64,000 nucleotides of DNA from an uncultured Clostridia bacterium (GTDB lineage: Bacteria > Bacillota > Clostridia > Oscillospirales > Acutalibacteraceae). Location of the stretch: NCBI GenBank assembly GCA_944384835.1, contig CALWUU010000002.1:1-64000 (forward strand). The letters are read 5' to 3'. A program made the position numbers and the translations under genes. This document shows positions 35,230 to 44,735 of the stretch, piece by piece (position 1 is the stretch's first letter; every line of letters starts with the position of its first letter). A model generated the notes under the pieces. The model saw nothing but the letters and a program-made list of their open reading frames with translations, made no database searches and was not told where the DNA came from.

Positions 35230-35931
35230 CTTATATACCTCCAAAACTTGTTCAAGCATGGTTTTATTTTACTACAAATCCTTCTTTTTTGTTATTTTTT
35301 TCTTAAGAAAATGAAAATCGTAAAATTGTTGTAACGATTTTGTCATATTACTAGGTATTCTGTAGTTTATTTGATATGATAATAAAGGTAAGTTAATAAT
35401 GGAACAAAAATATTTGGTATATGTCAGAAAGCCGTTTTTTTCATCAAGATTTCAAAGGGTTGTTAGGAATGTTTCTTTCTCCTGAATCGTGGAAAGCCGG
35501 CTTTTATTTCAGCTGTACTAGAAATCGATTGTTGCCAATGATTGCAGATTTATGTTTCTGCAATGTTCCAGCCGAAAAGATGAAAAATGAAATTATTGCA
35601 GAGACATAGTACGGTTCTTTGGGCTGTTTTGCATTTTTGTTCTATTCAGGTGGCGGATAATAAGCGTTTTTAGAAGTGGGCTGCATATTCCTTTGCTTTT
35701 ATTTTACAGCAGGGTAATATTTACTGCATGAAATAAAGCGGCTGTATGGCATCAAAAGTATTGTGTTTTGCAAATGATACATTTGTTTACCGTCTGCCGG
35801 TCTTTCCAATTGCGCTAAACGTATGAGGAATAAAAACAGACAAGTACGGCAAGATTTTTAAATTTAATGTAATATTGGTTAACGAAATAGAAAAGGCTTA
35901 TACTATGTAGTATAAGCCAAACTTCTAAATG
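35230..35931. other. 0.7-kb gene-poor region
   Basis: No confident gene. A 28-codon plus-strand ORF at 35399-35485 has AAAGGT 9 bases upstream; a 62-codon ORF at 35421-35609 has no ribosome site. An AAAATCG/CGATTTT inverted repeat occurs at about 35315-35342. The stretch may be decayed coding sequence or regulatory DNA. Confidence 0.5.
35885..35918 (-). terminator. Terminator of tspO
   Basis: On the minus strand GGCTTATACTA/TAGTATAAGCC (perfect 11-bp arms) followed by TTTTCTATTT, shortly after the stop of tspO. Confidence 0.8.
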
Positions 35932-36399
35932 TTAATTGAGTATCACTACACCTAAGTTTATGTATGCTGCATAGATGCACCATAACAAATACGGTATCAT
36001 AAGATAAGCGCTTATTTTGGTTACTTTAGAAAACATTTTTATCATCAGTGCAACTGCACAAATTAATAAAAGTAACCAGACAAAGGCGAATGTATATAGC
36101 TGAGACTTAAAAAAGATAATAGGCCAAAAGAAATTCAATGCCAATTGCAGGGCATACACCCAAAAAGATACGCTGATATAGTCTGATTTAGAGGAGAAAA
36201 TACCATATGATGCAATGCCCATCAGCACATATAATATTGTCCAAGCAATAGGAAACACAAATGCGGGAGGAGACTCTGGAGGCAATTTCAGTATAGAGTA
36301 GATTCCAACATCCGGCAATATTATCATTCCTGAGATAAACCCAATTACGACAGGGATTAAGATGCTTAGTAAAAAGGGTTTACATTTTATGACAAACAT
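35932..36399 (-). CDS. tspO: TspO/MBR family protein (tryptophan-rich sensory protein)
   Basis: 155 residues with five predicted membrane spans. The family signature SPPAFVFPIAWTILYVLMGI is present, together with LNFFWPIIFF and a late YLLWCIYAAYINL segment. TspO proteins bind porphyrins, tetrapyrrole-like ligands or cholesterol and are linked to stress and redox signalling. AAAGGAGG precedes the ATG at 36399; longer readings start before it. It is transcribed divergently from the carboxypeptidase gene across a 213-base gap. Confidence 0.88.
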   Translation of the reverse strand: MFVIKCKPFLLSILIPVVIGFISGMIILPDVGIYSILKLPPESPPAFVFPIAWTILYVLMGIASYGIFSSKSDYISVSFWVYALQLALNFFWPIIFFKSQLYTFAFVWLLLLICAVALMIKMFSKVTKISAYLMIPYLLWCIYAAYINLGVVILN

Positions 36400-36556
36400 T
36401 TGCATCCTCCTTTGCTTGTTTTTGTGCAGACGGAAATACTCTGTACTTTTATTTGTATGCGTTAAGAGCAAGGTTAGAAGTAAAAGTTCAAAGAAATTTT
36501 ATATTATATTCACAATCCATTTTGATTAAAAACAGATGATGTTACTTTTTTGTGAA

Positions 36557-36585
36557 TTCAGAGTGTTTTTATTTAAGTATATAAT
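36557..36585 (+). promoter_or_regulatory. Candidate promoter for the D,D-carboxypeptidase gene
   Basis: TTCAGA, 17 bases, TATAAT. The -10 is perfect and the -35 weak. Confidence 0.4.
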
Positions 36586-36612
36586 ACTCTGTTTATTTTA
36601 GGGAGGTTTCTC

Positions 36613-37401
36613 ATGAGTAGAAACAATATAAGGTCAAAGAAAAATATTATTTTTACAATTGTTATTGTCGTTCTCACTGCTGCAGTCGCAGCAGGTTTGC
36701 TTTTATTTTTTTCATTATATGATTTTAATCATGACTATGGTTCAGGCTCGGATCAAACATTGACAACAGATGTTTCGTCTCAGTATTCATCTGATTCCGC
36801 AGAGGAACATACATCATCTGCTGTAACTGAATTTACTCAATTGGATGATCCGTTGCTTGTATTGGTAAATGAAGAGCATAAAATGCCGGACAGCACTGAT
36901 GATGGTGTAGTGGAACAGTACGGAATCACATTGGACAGCCGTGCGTTAGAGGCTTATGGTCAAATGTATCAGGCTGCGGCTCAAGAGGGTATTACTTTAT
37001 GGATTGCATCAGGATATCGTTCTCCGGAATTACAGGCACAGTTGTACCAACAAGAGATTGATATGAATATGGAAAATGGCATGACAGAAAACGAAGCGGT
37101 AGAAGCTGCCGACAGAGCGGTACAGAAGCCGGGATACAGCGAGCATAACACCGGCTTGGCAATGGATTTCAATACGGTAACGGATTCTTTTAAAGATACA
37201 GATACGTATGCTTGGCTTATGGAACATGCCCAGGAGTATGGTTTTATTTTGCGTTATCCTGAGGATAAGGAAGATATTACAGGTATTATGTATGAGCCGT
37301 GGCATTTCCGTTATGTGGGAGTAGAACATGCGAAAAAAATGAATGAATTGAATATGTGTTTGGAAGAGTATGTAGAGTATGTTCGCTCACAGCAATCATA
37401 A
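36613..37401 (+). CDS. VanY-type D-alanyl-D-alanine carboxypeptidase (M15B)
   Basis: 262 residues: an N-terminal membrane anchor or signal (residues about 13-36), a Ser/Thr/Asp-rich linker (to about 75), and an M15B peptidase domain. The zinc-site motifs are visible as SEHNTGLAMDFN (HxxxxxxD) and EPWHFRY (W-H), with ASGYRS and RYPEDK also conserved. It trims the terminal D-Ala of peptidoglycan stem peptides or precursors outside the cell. TAGGGAGG precedes the ATG. Confidence 0.9.
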   Translation: MSRNNIRSKKNIIFTIVIVVLTAAVAAGLLLFFSLYDFNHDYGSGSDQTLTTDVSSQYSSDSAEEHTSSAVTEFTQLDDPLLVLVNEEHKMPDSTDDGVVEQYGITLDSRALEAYGQMYQAAAQEGITLWIASGYRSPELQAQLYQQEIDMNMENGMTENEAVEAADRAVQKPGYSEHNTGLAMDFNTVTDSFKDTDTYAWLMEHAQEYGFILRYPEDKEDITGIMYEPWHFRYVGVEHAKKMNELNMCLEEYVEYVRSQQS

Positions 37402-37402
37402 T

Positions 37403-37438
37403 AAAAAATCCTGCCGAATAATTTGGCAGGATTTTTTT
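37403..37438 (+). terminator. Rho-independent terminator
   Basis: AAAAATCCTGCC and GGCAGGATTTTTTT with a short loop, right after the carboxypeptidase stop. Confidence 0.9.
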
Positions 37439-37468
37439 GATATACGGCTATTTTATGGTTCCATATGG

Positions 37469-37496
37469 TTGATAAAGTTGTATTTTTTGGTATAAT
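37469..37496 (+). promoter_or_regulatory. Promoter for gltX-glnS
   Basis: TTGATA, 16 bases, TATAAT. The leader is only about 60 bases, too short for a T-box. Confidence 0.6.
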
Positions 37497-37564
37497 AAAA
37501 AGAATAGTTAAATGTATTTTAATATGTATTAATACCTAGAGGCGAGAGGGGTTTCATAATAGAA

Positions 37565-39031
37565 ATGAAAGAAGTAAGAACAAGATTTGCACCAAGTCCT
37601 ACCGGTTTTATGCATGTGGGAAATTTGCGAACAGCTTTGTATGAATATTTAATTGCCAAATCTTCCAACGGAAAATTTGTACTGCGTATTGAAGATACCG
37701 ATCAAGAACGTTTGGTAGAAGGTGCTGTAGACGTTATATATGACACATTAAAACAAGTTGGCATTGTCCATGATGAAGGTCCCGATGTGGGAGGACCATA
37801 CGGTCCTTACGTACAAAGCCAAAGAAAAGACATGTATCTGCCGTATGCCCAGGAGCTTGTGAAAAACGGAAAGGCGTATTACTGTTTTTGTACCAAAGAG
37901 CGTTTAGACAGTCTCAATGAAGGTGAAAATGCATTTGGCGGATATGACCGTCATTGCCGTGACTTATCACAGGAAGAAGCGGACAAGCTTCTGAAGGAAG
38001 GGGTACCGTATGTTATTCGCCAAAAAATGCCTATCACAGGTTCTACTACATTTGTAGATGCTGTTTACGGTGAAATTACCATTGAAAATTCTGAATTGGA
38101 AGATCAAATTTTAATTAAGTCCGACGGGTATCCAACGTATAATTTTGCTAATGTCATTGATGACCACTTAATGAATATTACCCATGTAGTACGCGGATGT
38201 GAGTATTTGACTTCTACCCCAAAATATAATTTACTGTATGAAGCGTTTGGCTGGGAATTGCCAACTTATGTGCATTTACCAATGATTATGGGTAAAAATG
38301 AGGACGGAAGCGTTTCGAAATTATCCAAACGTCATGGCTCTACAGGTTTTTCTGACTTGGTAAATGACGGTTATTTACCGGAAGCAATTATCAATTATAT
38401 CGCGCTGCTTGGCTGGTGTCCGAAAGATAATCAGGAAGTTTTTACACTTCAAGGTTTAGTGGAGCATTTTTCCATTGATGGAATCAGCAAATCACAATCT
38501 ATTTTTGATTATGATAAGCTGACATGGCTCAACGGAGAATATTTGCGCGCTATGACCTTAGAACAATTTACTCAGCTAGCTATGCCAAGTTATAAACAAG
38601 TATTTCCGCAAACAGATTTAAATTGGGACCTTATGTCTTCTATTTTACAGCCTCGCGTCACTCAGTTAAATCAAATAGCAGATATGATTGGCTTTTTTAA
38701 AGAGTTGCCGGAATATTCTGCTGAATTGTTTGTCAATAAAAAAAGCAAAACCAATTTAGAAAACTCTGTGACTATGCTTGAGGCGGCAATTCCTGTATTG
38801 GAACGTTTAGATACATGGACGGCAGAGGCAATTCATGACACGCTTTTGGCACTTCCGGAACAATTGGAAGTGAAAAATGGTACTTTACTGTGGCCTGTGA
38901 GAATTGCGGCGGCCGGCATGACGGTGACGCCCGGCGGAGCCATTGAAATTTTAGCTATTTTAGGTAAAGATGAAACATTAAGAAGATTGAATATCGGTTT
39001 GGAAAAATTAAAAGAAGCAAATAAAGAATAA
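37565..39031 (+). CDS. gltX: Glutamyl-tRNA synthetase
   Basis: 488 residues, class I aminoacyl-tRNA synthetase. The HIGH-type motif is in [17 protein letters not shown] (as HVGN) and the KMSKS-type motif is KLSKRHG. It charges tRNA-Glu. Whether it also misacylates tRNA-Gln cannot be told from sequence, but the adjacent glnS removes the need. AGAGGGG is about 13 bases from the ATG, longer than usual. Confidence 0.96.
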   Translation: MKEVRTRFAPSPTGFMHVGNLRTALYEYLIAKSSNGKFVLRIEDTDQERLVEGAVDVIYDTLKQVGIVHDEGPDVGGPYGPYVQSQRKDMYLPYAQELVKNGKAYYCFCTKERLDSLNEGENAFGGYDRHCRDLSQEEADKLLKEGVPYVIRQKMPITGSTTFVDAVYGEITIENSELEDQILIKSDGYPTYNFANVIDDHLMNITHVVRGCEYLTSTPKYNLLYEAFGWELPTYVHLPMIMGKNEDGSVSKLSKRHGSTGFSDLVNDGYLPEAIINYIALLGWCPKDNQEVFTLQGLVEHFSIDGISKSQSIFDYDKLTWLNGEYLRAMTLEQFTQLAMPSYKQVFPQTDLNWDLMSSILQPRVTQLNQIADMIGFFKELPEYSAELFVNKKSKTNLENSVTMLEAAIPVLERLDTWTAEAIHDTLLALPEQLEVKNGTLLWPVRIAAAGMTVTPGGAIEILAILGKDETLRRLNIGLEKLKEANKE

Positions 39032-39044
39032 GTGGGGAAGCAGA

Positions 39045-40733
39045 ATGAGTGAAGAACTAAAAAACGTAGAAGACACACAAGAAGTTTGGAGCAACTTTAT
39101 TCATGATTTTATAGAAGAAGATATTGCTCCGGGGGGAAGATTCGAAGGAAAAAAGGTGCACACTCGTTTTCCTCCGGAGCCTAACGGATATTTGCATATT
39201 GGACATGCAAAAGCGCTGTATATTGATTTTGCAACAGCTGAAAAGTACAACGGCTTATGCAACTTGCGTATGGACGATACCAATCCCACAAAGGAAGATG
39301 TTGAGTATGTAGATGCAATCAAAGAAGATATTGCATGGCTTGGATTTTCTTGGGGCGACCGTTTTTATTATGCATCTGACTATTTTCCTAAAATGTATGA
39401 GATTGCAGTGAATCTCATTAAAAAAGGTTTGGCGTATGTGTGTCAATGTACTCCGGAACAAGTACGTGAGAATAGAGGAGATTTGACGACTCCGGCTGTA
39501 AGTCCATACCGTGACAGACCGATTGAGGAAAGTTTGGACTTATTTGCACGTATGAAAGCAGGAGAGTTTGAAGACGGCTCTATGACACTGCGTGCAAAAA
39601 TTGATTTGGCCTCCGGCAACTTTAATATGCGTGATCCTGTATTGTACCGTATCAGCCATATGCATCATCATCGTACCGGAAATGAGTGGTGCATTTACCC
39701 TATGTATGATTATGCCCATCCTATTGAAGATGCGTTGGAGGGTATTACACACTCACTGTGCTCTTTGGAATTTGAAGCGCACAGACCCCTATATGACTGG
39801 GTAATTGAACATTCTGAACTACCTTGCAAACCTCGTCAAATTGAGTTTGCACGATTAAATATAAACCACACGGTTATGAGTAAAAGAAAACTGCGCTTGT
39901 TGGTAGAAAACGGTGTGGTGGATGGATGGGATGACCCCAGAATGCCTACATTGAGTGGTTTGCGCAGAAGAGGTTATACACCTCTTTCCATTCGCAACTT
40001 TTGTGAGAGAATCGGCGTTTCCAAGGTAAACAGTGTTGTAGAATACAGCTTCTTAGAGCATTGTTTGCGTGAAGATTTAAATATGACAGCCCAGCGTGTT
40101 ATGGCTGTGCTAGACCCGGTAAAACTGATTATCACCAATTATCCGGAAGATTTGACAGAAGAATTTGAGATAGAAAACAATCCAAACCGTCCTGAAGACG
40201 GTACCAGAACCATTACTTTTTCCAGAGAGTCATGGATTGAAAGAAGCGATTTCACCGAAGAGCCCGTAAAAGGATACTTCCGTTTTTATCCTGGCAACGA
40301 GGTTCGTATGAAAACAACCTATATTGTAAAATGTACCGGCTGCAAAAAAGACGAGAATGGTAATGTGATTGAAGTGTATGGAGAATACGACCCTCAAACA
40401 CGGGGCGGCACTACTCCGGACGGGAGAAAAGTGCGTGGTACCATTCACTGGGTTGATGCAAAAAATGCGCTGGATGCAGAAATCCGCTTATATGATAATT
40501 TGTTTACTGAGGCAGACCCTGAAGCAGGCGAATTGTTGGAATGTGTCAATCCCGATTCTTTAAACGTGTTGGAACATTGTAAAGTAGAAGCTTCTGTCAA
40601 AGAGCTTGACCCGCATGCATCGTTTCAATTTATGCGTCAAGGTTATTTCTGTTTTGATTCCAAAGACAGCAAGACTGAACATTTGGTATTTAACAGAACA
40701 GTATCACTAAAAGACAGTTTTAAGAAAAAATAA
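39045..40733 (+). CDS. glnS: Glutaminyl-tRNA synthetase
   Basis: 562 residues, class I synthetase of the GlnRS type: HIGH motif in [22 protein letters not shown] motif in VMSKRKL, and the GlnRS-type C-terminal anticodon-binding beta-barrels, as opposed to the helical one of GluRS. It starts 13 bases after gltX and shares its transcript. Many Firmicutes lack GlnRS and make Gln-tRNA through GatCAB, so this gene may have been acquired by transfer in this lineage (established for the family, inferred here). Confidence 0.95.
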   Translation: MSEELKNVEDTQEVWSNFIHDFIEEDIAPGGRFEGKKVHTRFPPEPNGYLHIGHAKALYIDFATAEKYNGLCNLRMDDTNPTKEDVEYVDAIKEDIAWLGFSWGDRFYYASDYFPKMYEIAVNLIKKGLAYVCQCTPEQVRENRGDLTTPAVSPYRDRPIEESLDLFARMKAGEFEDGSMTLRAKIDLASGNFNMRDPVLYRISHMHHHRTGNEWCIYPMYDYAHPIEDALEGITHSLCSLEFEAHRPLYDWVIEHSELPCKPRQIEFARLNINHTVMSKRKLRLLVENGVVDGWDDPRMPTLSGLRRRGYTPLSIRNFCERIGVSKVNSVVEYSFLEHCLREDLNMTAQRVMAVLDPVKLIITNYPEDLTEEFEIENNPNRPEDGTRTITFSRESWIERSDFTEEPVKGYFRFYPGNEVRMKTTYIVKCTGCKKDENGNVIEVYGEYDPQTRGGTTPDGRKVRGTIHWVDAKNALDAEIRLYDNLFTEADPEAGELLECVNPDSLNVLEHCKVEASVKELDPHASFQFMRQGYFCFDSKDSKTEHLVFNRTVSLKDSFKKK

Positions 40734-40756
40734 CGATTATAACATTTTATGATTTA

Positions 40757-40796
40757 GAAAGAGAACTACCTTAACATTAGATAGTTCTCTTTTTGC
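40757..40796 (+). terminator. Terminator after glnS
   Basis: AAAGAGAACTA and TAGTTCTCTTTTT pair over a 13-base loop. Confidence 0.85.
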
Positions 40797-41062
40797 TTTT
40801 CATAAATATATATTTGTCCCAGAATGTGTCTGCCTGATATCTAAACTGTTTTTATAAAGTGATAAGTTAAAAATTTGCGTTATTGCATTTGTAGAATTTG
40901 TAAATTCAAAATAAATTTTATTGAAAAATACATAAAAATATAGTAAAATATAATATATTAACATATGGATTTATCGATATTCTATTTGTCTTAGAAAGTA
41001 CGCTTTTGCAAAACATAATGTCAATTATTTTGTATTCAAAACAATAAAAGGAGGCCAAAAAC
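40797..41062. other. AT-rich upstream region of the surface protein gene
   Basis: No ORF. Contains the promoter at 40921-40949 and a leader of about 105 bases ending in AAAAGGAGG. Nothing else is recognised. Confidence 0.6.
40921..40949 (+). promoter_or_regulatory. Promoter of the surface protein gene
   Basis: TTGAAA, 17 bases, TAAAAT; a TATAAT overlaps slightly downstream. Confidence 0.5.
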
Positions 41063-43060
41063 ATGTATAAGAAAAAAGTAATTGCAATACTTGTCACAGT
41101 ACTGATGGTTTTCAGTATCCTTCCAATGGCTGTATTTGCAGAAGAGACATCAACCGATAGTTGGGATGGTACTGCAGACACATCATGGTATCAAGGCGGT
41201 GTCACAGAATTTCATCTAACAACTGCGGAACAGCTGGCTGGTCTAGCCCAAATAGTAAATGAAACTGGAGATGTATTTCAAGGTGTAACCATTTATCTGG
41301 ATACAGATGTAGATTTAAGCGGATATGAATGGGTTTCCATTGGCACAGGAAATAATATAGCAAATTATTTTGGCGGTACATTCGATGGACAGGGACATGT
41401 TATTAAGAATTTAACTTCTACCAACTCTGGTAACGGATCATATGGCTTTTTTGGTGTGATATCACAAAACGGCAGCGTTAAAAATTTAGGTATAGTTGAT
41501 GCTAATATTCAAACGCCGAATGATGCAAATTCTCTTGAGATGGGTATCCTTGCCGATTGGGTAAATAGTGGTACCGTTATTAATTGCTATACTACGGGAA
41601 CCATTGTCAGTGCTCATCAAAGCGGGGGTTTTCAGCTTATAGGAGGGCTAATCGGTCAATGTACGGCAGGAACACAAGTGATTGGATGTTATTCCTCTGC
41701 TGATGTAAAAAGTCTTAATATAGGCGATTCCGTTTCCGATACGGTTGGCGGTCTTATTGGTCAATGGGAAAATGCTACGGAAGATGCTATAATCACAGAT
41801 TGTTATTTTGATGGAAGCATTCTTTGCGAATATACAGATTCAGGTGTTGGTGGAATTTTGGGAGCGAATTTTGATTTTGGAGGAATGCCCGGTGTTACCA
41901 TTCGCAACTGTTTTGTATCTACAACAGATATTACCTGTGCGGAGCCCGGCAATATCACCTGGATTGCTGCGGTTGTAGATAGTGAAATCACCAATTGTTT
42001 CTGGCCTGTTTCACCAGATACAGAGAATCCGTATGCGGCAGTTGTAAAATTAGTTTTGGATGACAGTGGCACTACCGCATCAGCAGATCCGAATTTTGAT
42101 GAATCTGTTTGCGGAGAAGCGGTGGAAACGTTTACTTCGGAAGAAATACTTGCTTCTTTGCAGCAAAATGCTGCCGGGGGTGTTACATGGATAGCAGGTA
42201 TTAATGGTCCTACATTTGTTTGGGATGAACGTCATATTTTAGCAGATTACACAGCAGTAAATGAAGCTGTTGCACAAGCAAATGCTTTAAACAAAGATTT
42301 GTATCAAAATTTTGAGATAGTAGATCAAGCTTTACAGTCTGTTTCATATACGTTAGATTCCACCAGACAGGCAGAAGTAGATGCGATGGCGCAGTCTATT
42401 TTGAATGCAATTTCAGGATTAACATATAAAGATGCGGATTATACCAAAGTAGACCAAGCCATTGAAAGGGCAAATGCACTTAATAGAGATGAATACAAAG
42501 ATTTCTCAGGTGTAGACGCGGCAATAAATGCTGTTAACAGAGATAAGGATATTACCCAACAAGCGGAAGTAGATGCAATGGCACAGGCAATTGAAGATGC
42601 AATCGCAGGTTTGCAGTTAAAAGAAACAACAGCAGGAACGAGTTATCAAATTATTGAAGGTGCAAACAGCACATGGAACAAAGGCAATACAAACGGTTTG
42701 ACAGTAACATCAAACGGGGATTTTGCTAAATTTACGGCAGTAAAAGTGGATGGTGCGGAAATTGCAGCAGAAAACTATACGGCAGTAAGCGGAAGCACAA
42801 TTGTCACACTAAACGCATCCTATTTGGAAACACTTGCAGAGGGAACACACACCTTAACATTGGTTTATACAGACGGTGAAGTATCAACACAATTTACTGT
42901 TGGTCCACAAACAGCAGGTGTAATTGAAAACACCAATGCAACAGCATCTCCGCAAACAGGGGACAGCAGCAATACCGTAATGTGGATTGTTGTTGCAGCA
43001 GCTGCAGCAGGTGCTATGGCAGGTACTGTTCTTTTCGCAAGAAAGAAAAAAGCTGAATAA
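41063..43060 (+). CDS. Cell-wall-anchored surface protein with GLUG and FIVAR-type repeats
   Basis: 665 residues: a signal peptide (about 1-28, ending VFAEE), a beta-helical region with GLUG-type motifs (GGTFDGQGHVIKNL, GGLIGQ twice, GGILGA), two FIVAR-like helical repeats of 64 residues (about 395-458 and 459-520), a beta domain (about 535-625), and a sorting signal SPQTGD followed by a hydrophobic span and KKKAE. The sorting motif is a variant of LPXTG used in clostridial surface proteins. It is probably covalently attached to peptidoglycan by a sortase not encoded in this window; adhesion or glycan binding is the usual guess for such layouts. AAAAGGAGG is a strong ribosome site. Confidence 0.9.
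   Translation: MYKKKVIAILVTVLMVFSILPMAVFAEETSTDSWDGTADTSWYQGGVTEFHLTTAEQLAGLAQIVNETGDVFQGVTIYLDTDVDLSGYEWVSIGTGNNIANYFGGTFDGQGHVIKNLTSTNSGNGSYGFFGVISQNGSVKNLGIVDANIQTPNDANSLEMGILADWVNSGTVINCYTTGTIVSAHQSGGFQLIGGLIGQCTAGTQVIGCYSSADVKSLNIGDSVSDTVGGLIGQWENATEDAIITDCYFDGSILCEYTDSGVGGILGANFDFGGMPGVTIRNCFVSTTDITCAEPGNITWIAAVVDSEITNCFWPVSPDTENPYAAVVKLVLDDSGTTASADPNFDESVCGEAVETFTSEEILASLQQNAAGGVTWIAGINGPTFVWDERHILADYTAVNEAVAQANALNKDLYQNFEIVDQALQSVSYTLDSTRQAEVDAMAQSILNAISGLTYKDADYTKVDQAIERANALNRDEYKDFSGVDAAINAVNRDKDITQQAEVDAMAQAIEDAIAGLQLKETTAGTSYQIIEGANSTWNKGNTNGLTVTSNGDFAKFTAVKVDGAEIAAENYTAVSGSTIVTLNASYLETLAEGTHTLTLVYTDGEVSTQFTVGPQTAGVIENTNATASPQTGDSSNTVMWIVVAAAAAGAMAGTVLFARKKKAE
42245..42628 (+). 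repeat. Two FIVAR-like 64-codon repeats
   Basis: Copies begin at 42245 and 42437. Both contain QAEVDAMAQ near the end and an ANALN motif near the start. Confidence 0.8.
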
Positions 43061-43067
43061 TTGACGA

Positions 43068-43106
43068 TAAAAAATCAGCCCCCAATTTCGGGGGCTGATT
43101 TTTTAT
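43068..43106. terminator. Bidirectional terminator
   Basis: AAAAATCAGCCCCC and GGGGGCTGATTTTTT, perfect 14-bp stem with T-runs on both strands, between converging genes. Confidence 0.92.
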
Positions 43107-43139
43107 TGTTTCATTTTACTTTTTTATTGTAATATGCAG

Positions 43140-44333
43140 TCATTTGATTTTTGTAGTGTTAGGTTTCTTTTTTAAAGACATATATAATTTCAGCATGGTT
43201 TCTGCTTGGCTGACAGGTGTTAAACGCTCGGCAGTTTTGCTTACCAGTGTTCGCAGATGAGCTCGTTGCCTGCTGTTCATATTTGTAAAATTACGCATCA
43301 AACGATACATGTCTTTTGGATTTTCATAGGTAAATCCATTTTGTCCTTCTATTACAATATCCGCGTTTGCGCTTTTCTTTGGAATGATTACAGGCACGCC
43401 GCACGCAATCGCTTCCAAAGGAGAAGCTTTCATGGTCATGGAACCTGTTGCGCTGACAAAAACATCACAAACAGCAAAACAGATATTTAATTCTTCTTGG
43501 GAAAGTTCCCCGGTAAATGTTACTTTAGACATAATTTCGTATTCCAAAGCTAAGTTTTTCAGATAACGCATTTGAGGTCCGTCTCCTGCAATGATCAGTC
43601 TTAATGGATCCGCAGGCTTTACACATTTTTTCCAGTAATAAAGCAGCTGATCTACATTATTATTTTTGTAAAGCTGACCTGCAAAAATAACGCCGGTATC
43701 CTCGGGGTTTAAGCGTAGGCGTTCTCTCATTTCCCAGCATGCTTGTTCACTGACGCCATACATACGAAATTTAACGTCATTTACACAATACGGAATGCGG
43801 ATAATTTTCGCTTTTGGAGCGTATTTCTTAATTTGGGAGACCAATTGCCTTGAGGAATAGGTTACAATTTGAGAATGTGATAATATTTTCTGGGCATGGC
43901 GTTCAGCCAACGGCTGCATAATCAAGCTGAATATTTGTTGTAAAGACTGTTCATTTTCCAACTGCTGCGCATTATGAAATTCATGCACAGTAGAAATAAT
44001 GGGAACTTGGTTCTTCTGTCCAAAGCGCAGTCCGGCCATTCCAATTTCAGACATGGTCAATATGTGAAGCACATCCGGTTTAAATGCACCTATGTAATAG
44101 TCCAGCATATGCGCATATATTTTATTGGCGTTTTGCCGATAAAAATTTTTGGATTTACTTGCAGGACAACATAGCATGCCTCTGGCCAATGTAATTTCCG
44201 TTGCTTTTGTATAACCTGTTACAATTAAAACCTTATGACCAAGCTGCTGCAAGCCTTTTTGTAAAACTGCAGCCTGATTGGCTGCTGCTGTATTTTTATT
44301 AATAAAAGTCTCTGTAAAAATTGCAATTCTCAT
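43140..44333 (-). CDS. Family 4 (GT-B) glycosyltransferase
   Basis: 397 residues. The layout matches GT4 enzymes acting on membrane glycolipids: an N-terminal domain with MRIAIFTETFINKNTAA, and a C-terminal nucleotide-sugar domain with VIFAGQLYKNN, LIIAGDGPQMRYL and the E-x7-E-type motif SPLEAIACGVPVI. It resembles diacylglycerol glucosyltransferases and capsule enzymes; the acceptor is undetermined. The start has only a modest GGTGAG ribosome site. It is single-gene with its own strong promoter. Confidence 0.87.
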   Translation of the reverse strand: MRIAIFTETFINKNTAAANQAAVLQKGLQQLGHKVLIVTGYTKATEITLARGMLCCPASKSKNFYRQNANKIYAHMLDYYIGAFKPDVLHILTMSEIGMAGLRFGQKNQVPIISTVHEFHNAQQLENEQSLQQIFSLIMQPLAERHAQKILSHSQIVTYSSRQLVSQIKKYAPKAKIIRIPYCVNDVKFRMYGVSEQACWEMRERLRLNPEDTGVIFAGQLYKNNNVDQLLYYWKKCVKPADPLRLIIAGDGPQMRYLKNLALEYEIMSKVTFTGELSQEELNICFAVCDVFVSATGSMTMKASPLEAIACGVPVIIPKKSANADIVIEGQNGFTYENPKDMYRLMRNFTNMNSRQRAHLRTLVSKTAERLTPVSQAETMLKLYMSLKKKPNTTKIK

Positions 44334-44362
44334 ATGCTCACCATTTTTAATATTGAATTCTT

Positions 44363-44391
44363 ATTATAGCACAGAAAAAATTGTGTTGCAA
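44363..44391 (-). promoter_or_regulatory. Promoter of the GT4 glycosyltransferase gene
   Basis: On the minus strand: TTGCAA, 17 bases, TATAAT with TGTGC before the -10, one of the best matches in the window. Confidence 0.7.
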
Positions 44392-44661
44392 TTTTTAACG
44401 AAGATTTGTGAAGGCATTCTTAATAACAGCCAAAATATTACTTTTCTGCTGTTGCGAGACTGATCACTTTTACTGCAATTTATAATCCATATTTTGTACC
44501 GAAAAGCATCAGTTGATTTTGACAAACAGATACCTATCACAATCCAATATAAATGTTTTATTTTCATTTCTAGAATTACTTTTTGTAAATAAATCATTCA
44601 AAATGTACGAATAAAGGCGGTTTTACGCGAAAAAACTGGGAAATCTTTTTGGATGAACCCC

Positions 44662-44690
44662 TTTAAACTTGTTTACAGTTACGGTATAAT
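44662..44690 (+). promoter_or_regulatory. Promoter of hprK
   Basis: TTTAAA, 17 bases, TATAAT. Confidence 0.55.
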
Positions 44691-44735
44691 AAATAAAAAA
44701 GACTTTTCAATAGTAAGGAAAGCAGGTGTATTGCA

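Larger units (their letters stand above)
44334..44735. other. Divergent intergenic region
   Basis: Two promoters face outward: one for the GT4 gene (minus, 44363-44391) and one for hprK (plus, 44662-44690). The 270 bases between hold no ORF with a ribosome site and no recognised element. Confidence 0.6.

Noticed and set aside
35315-35342. AAAATCG...CGATTTT inverted repeat as a terminator
   Set aside because: The loop is about 14 bases, the stem is short and no T-run follows on either strand.
35421-35609. 62-codon plus-strand ORF
   Set aside because: No ribosome site, no recognisable family; mentioned only as part of the gene-poor gap.
37497-37564. Possible T-box before gltX
   Set aside because: The leader is only about 60 bases and lacks the T-box sequence and specifier stem.
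44364-44597. 77-codon minus-strand ORF between the GT4 gene and hprK
   Set aside because: It overlaps a near-perfect minus-strand promoter and has no ribosome site.
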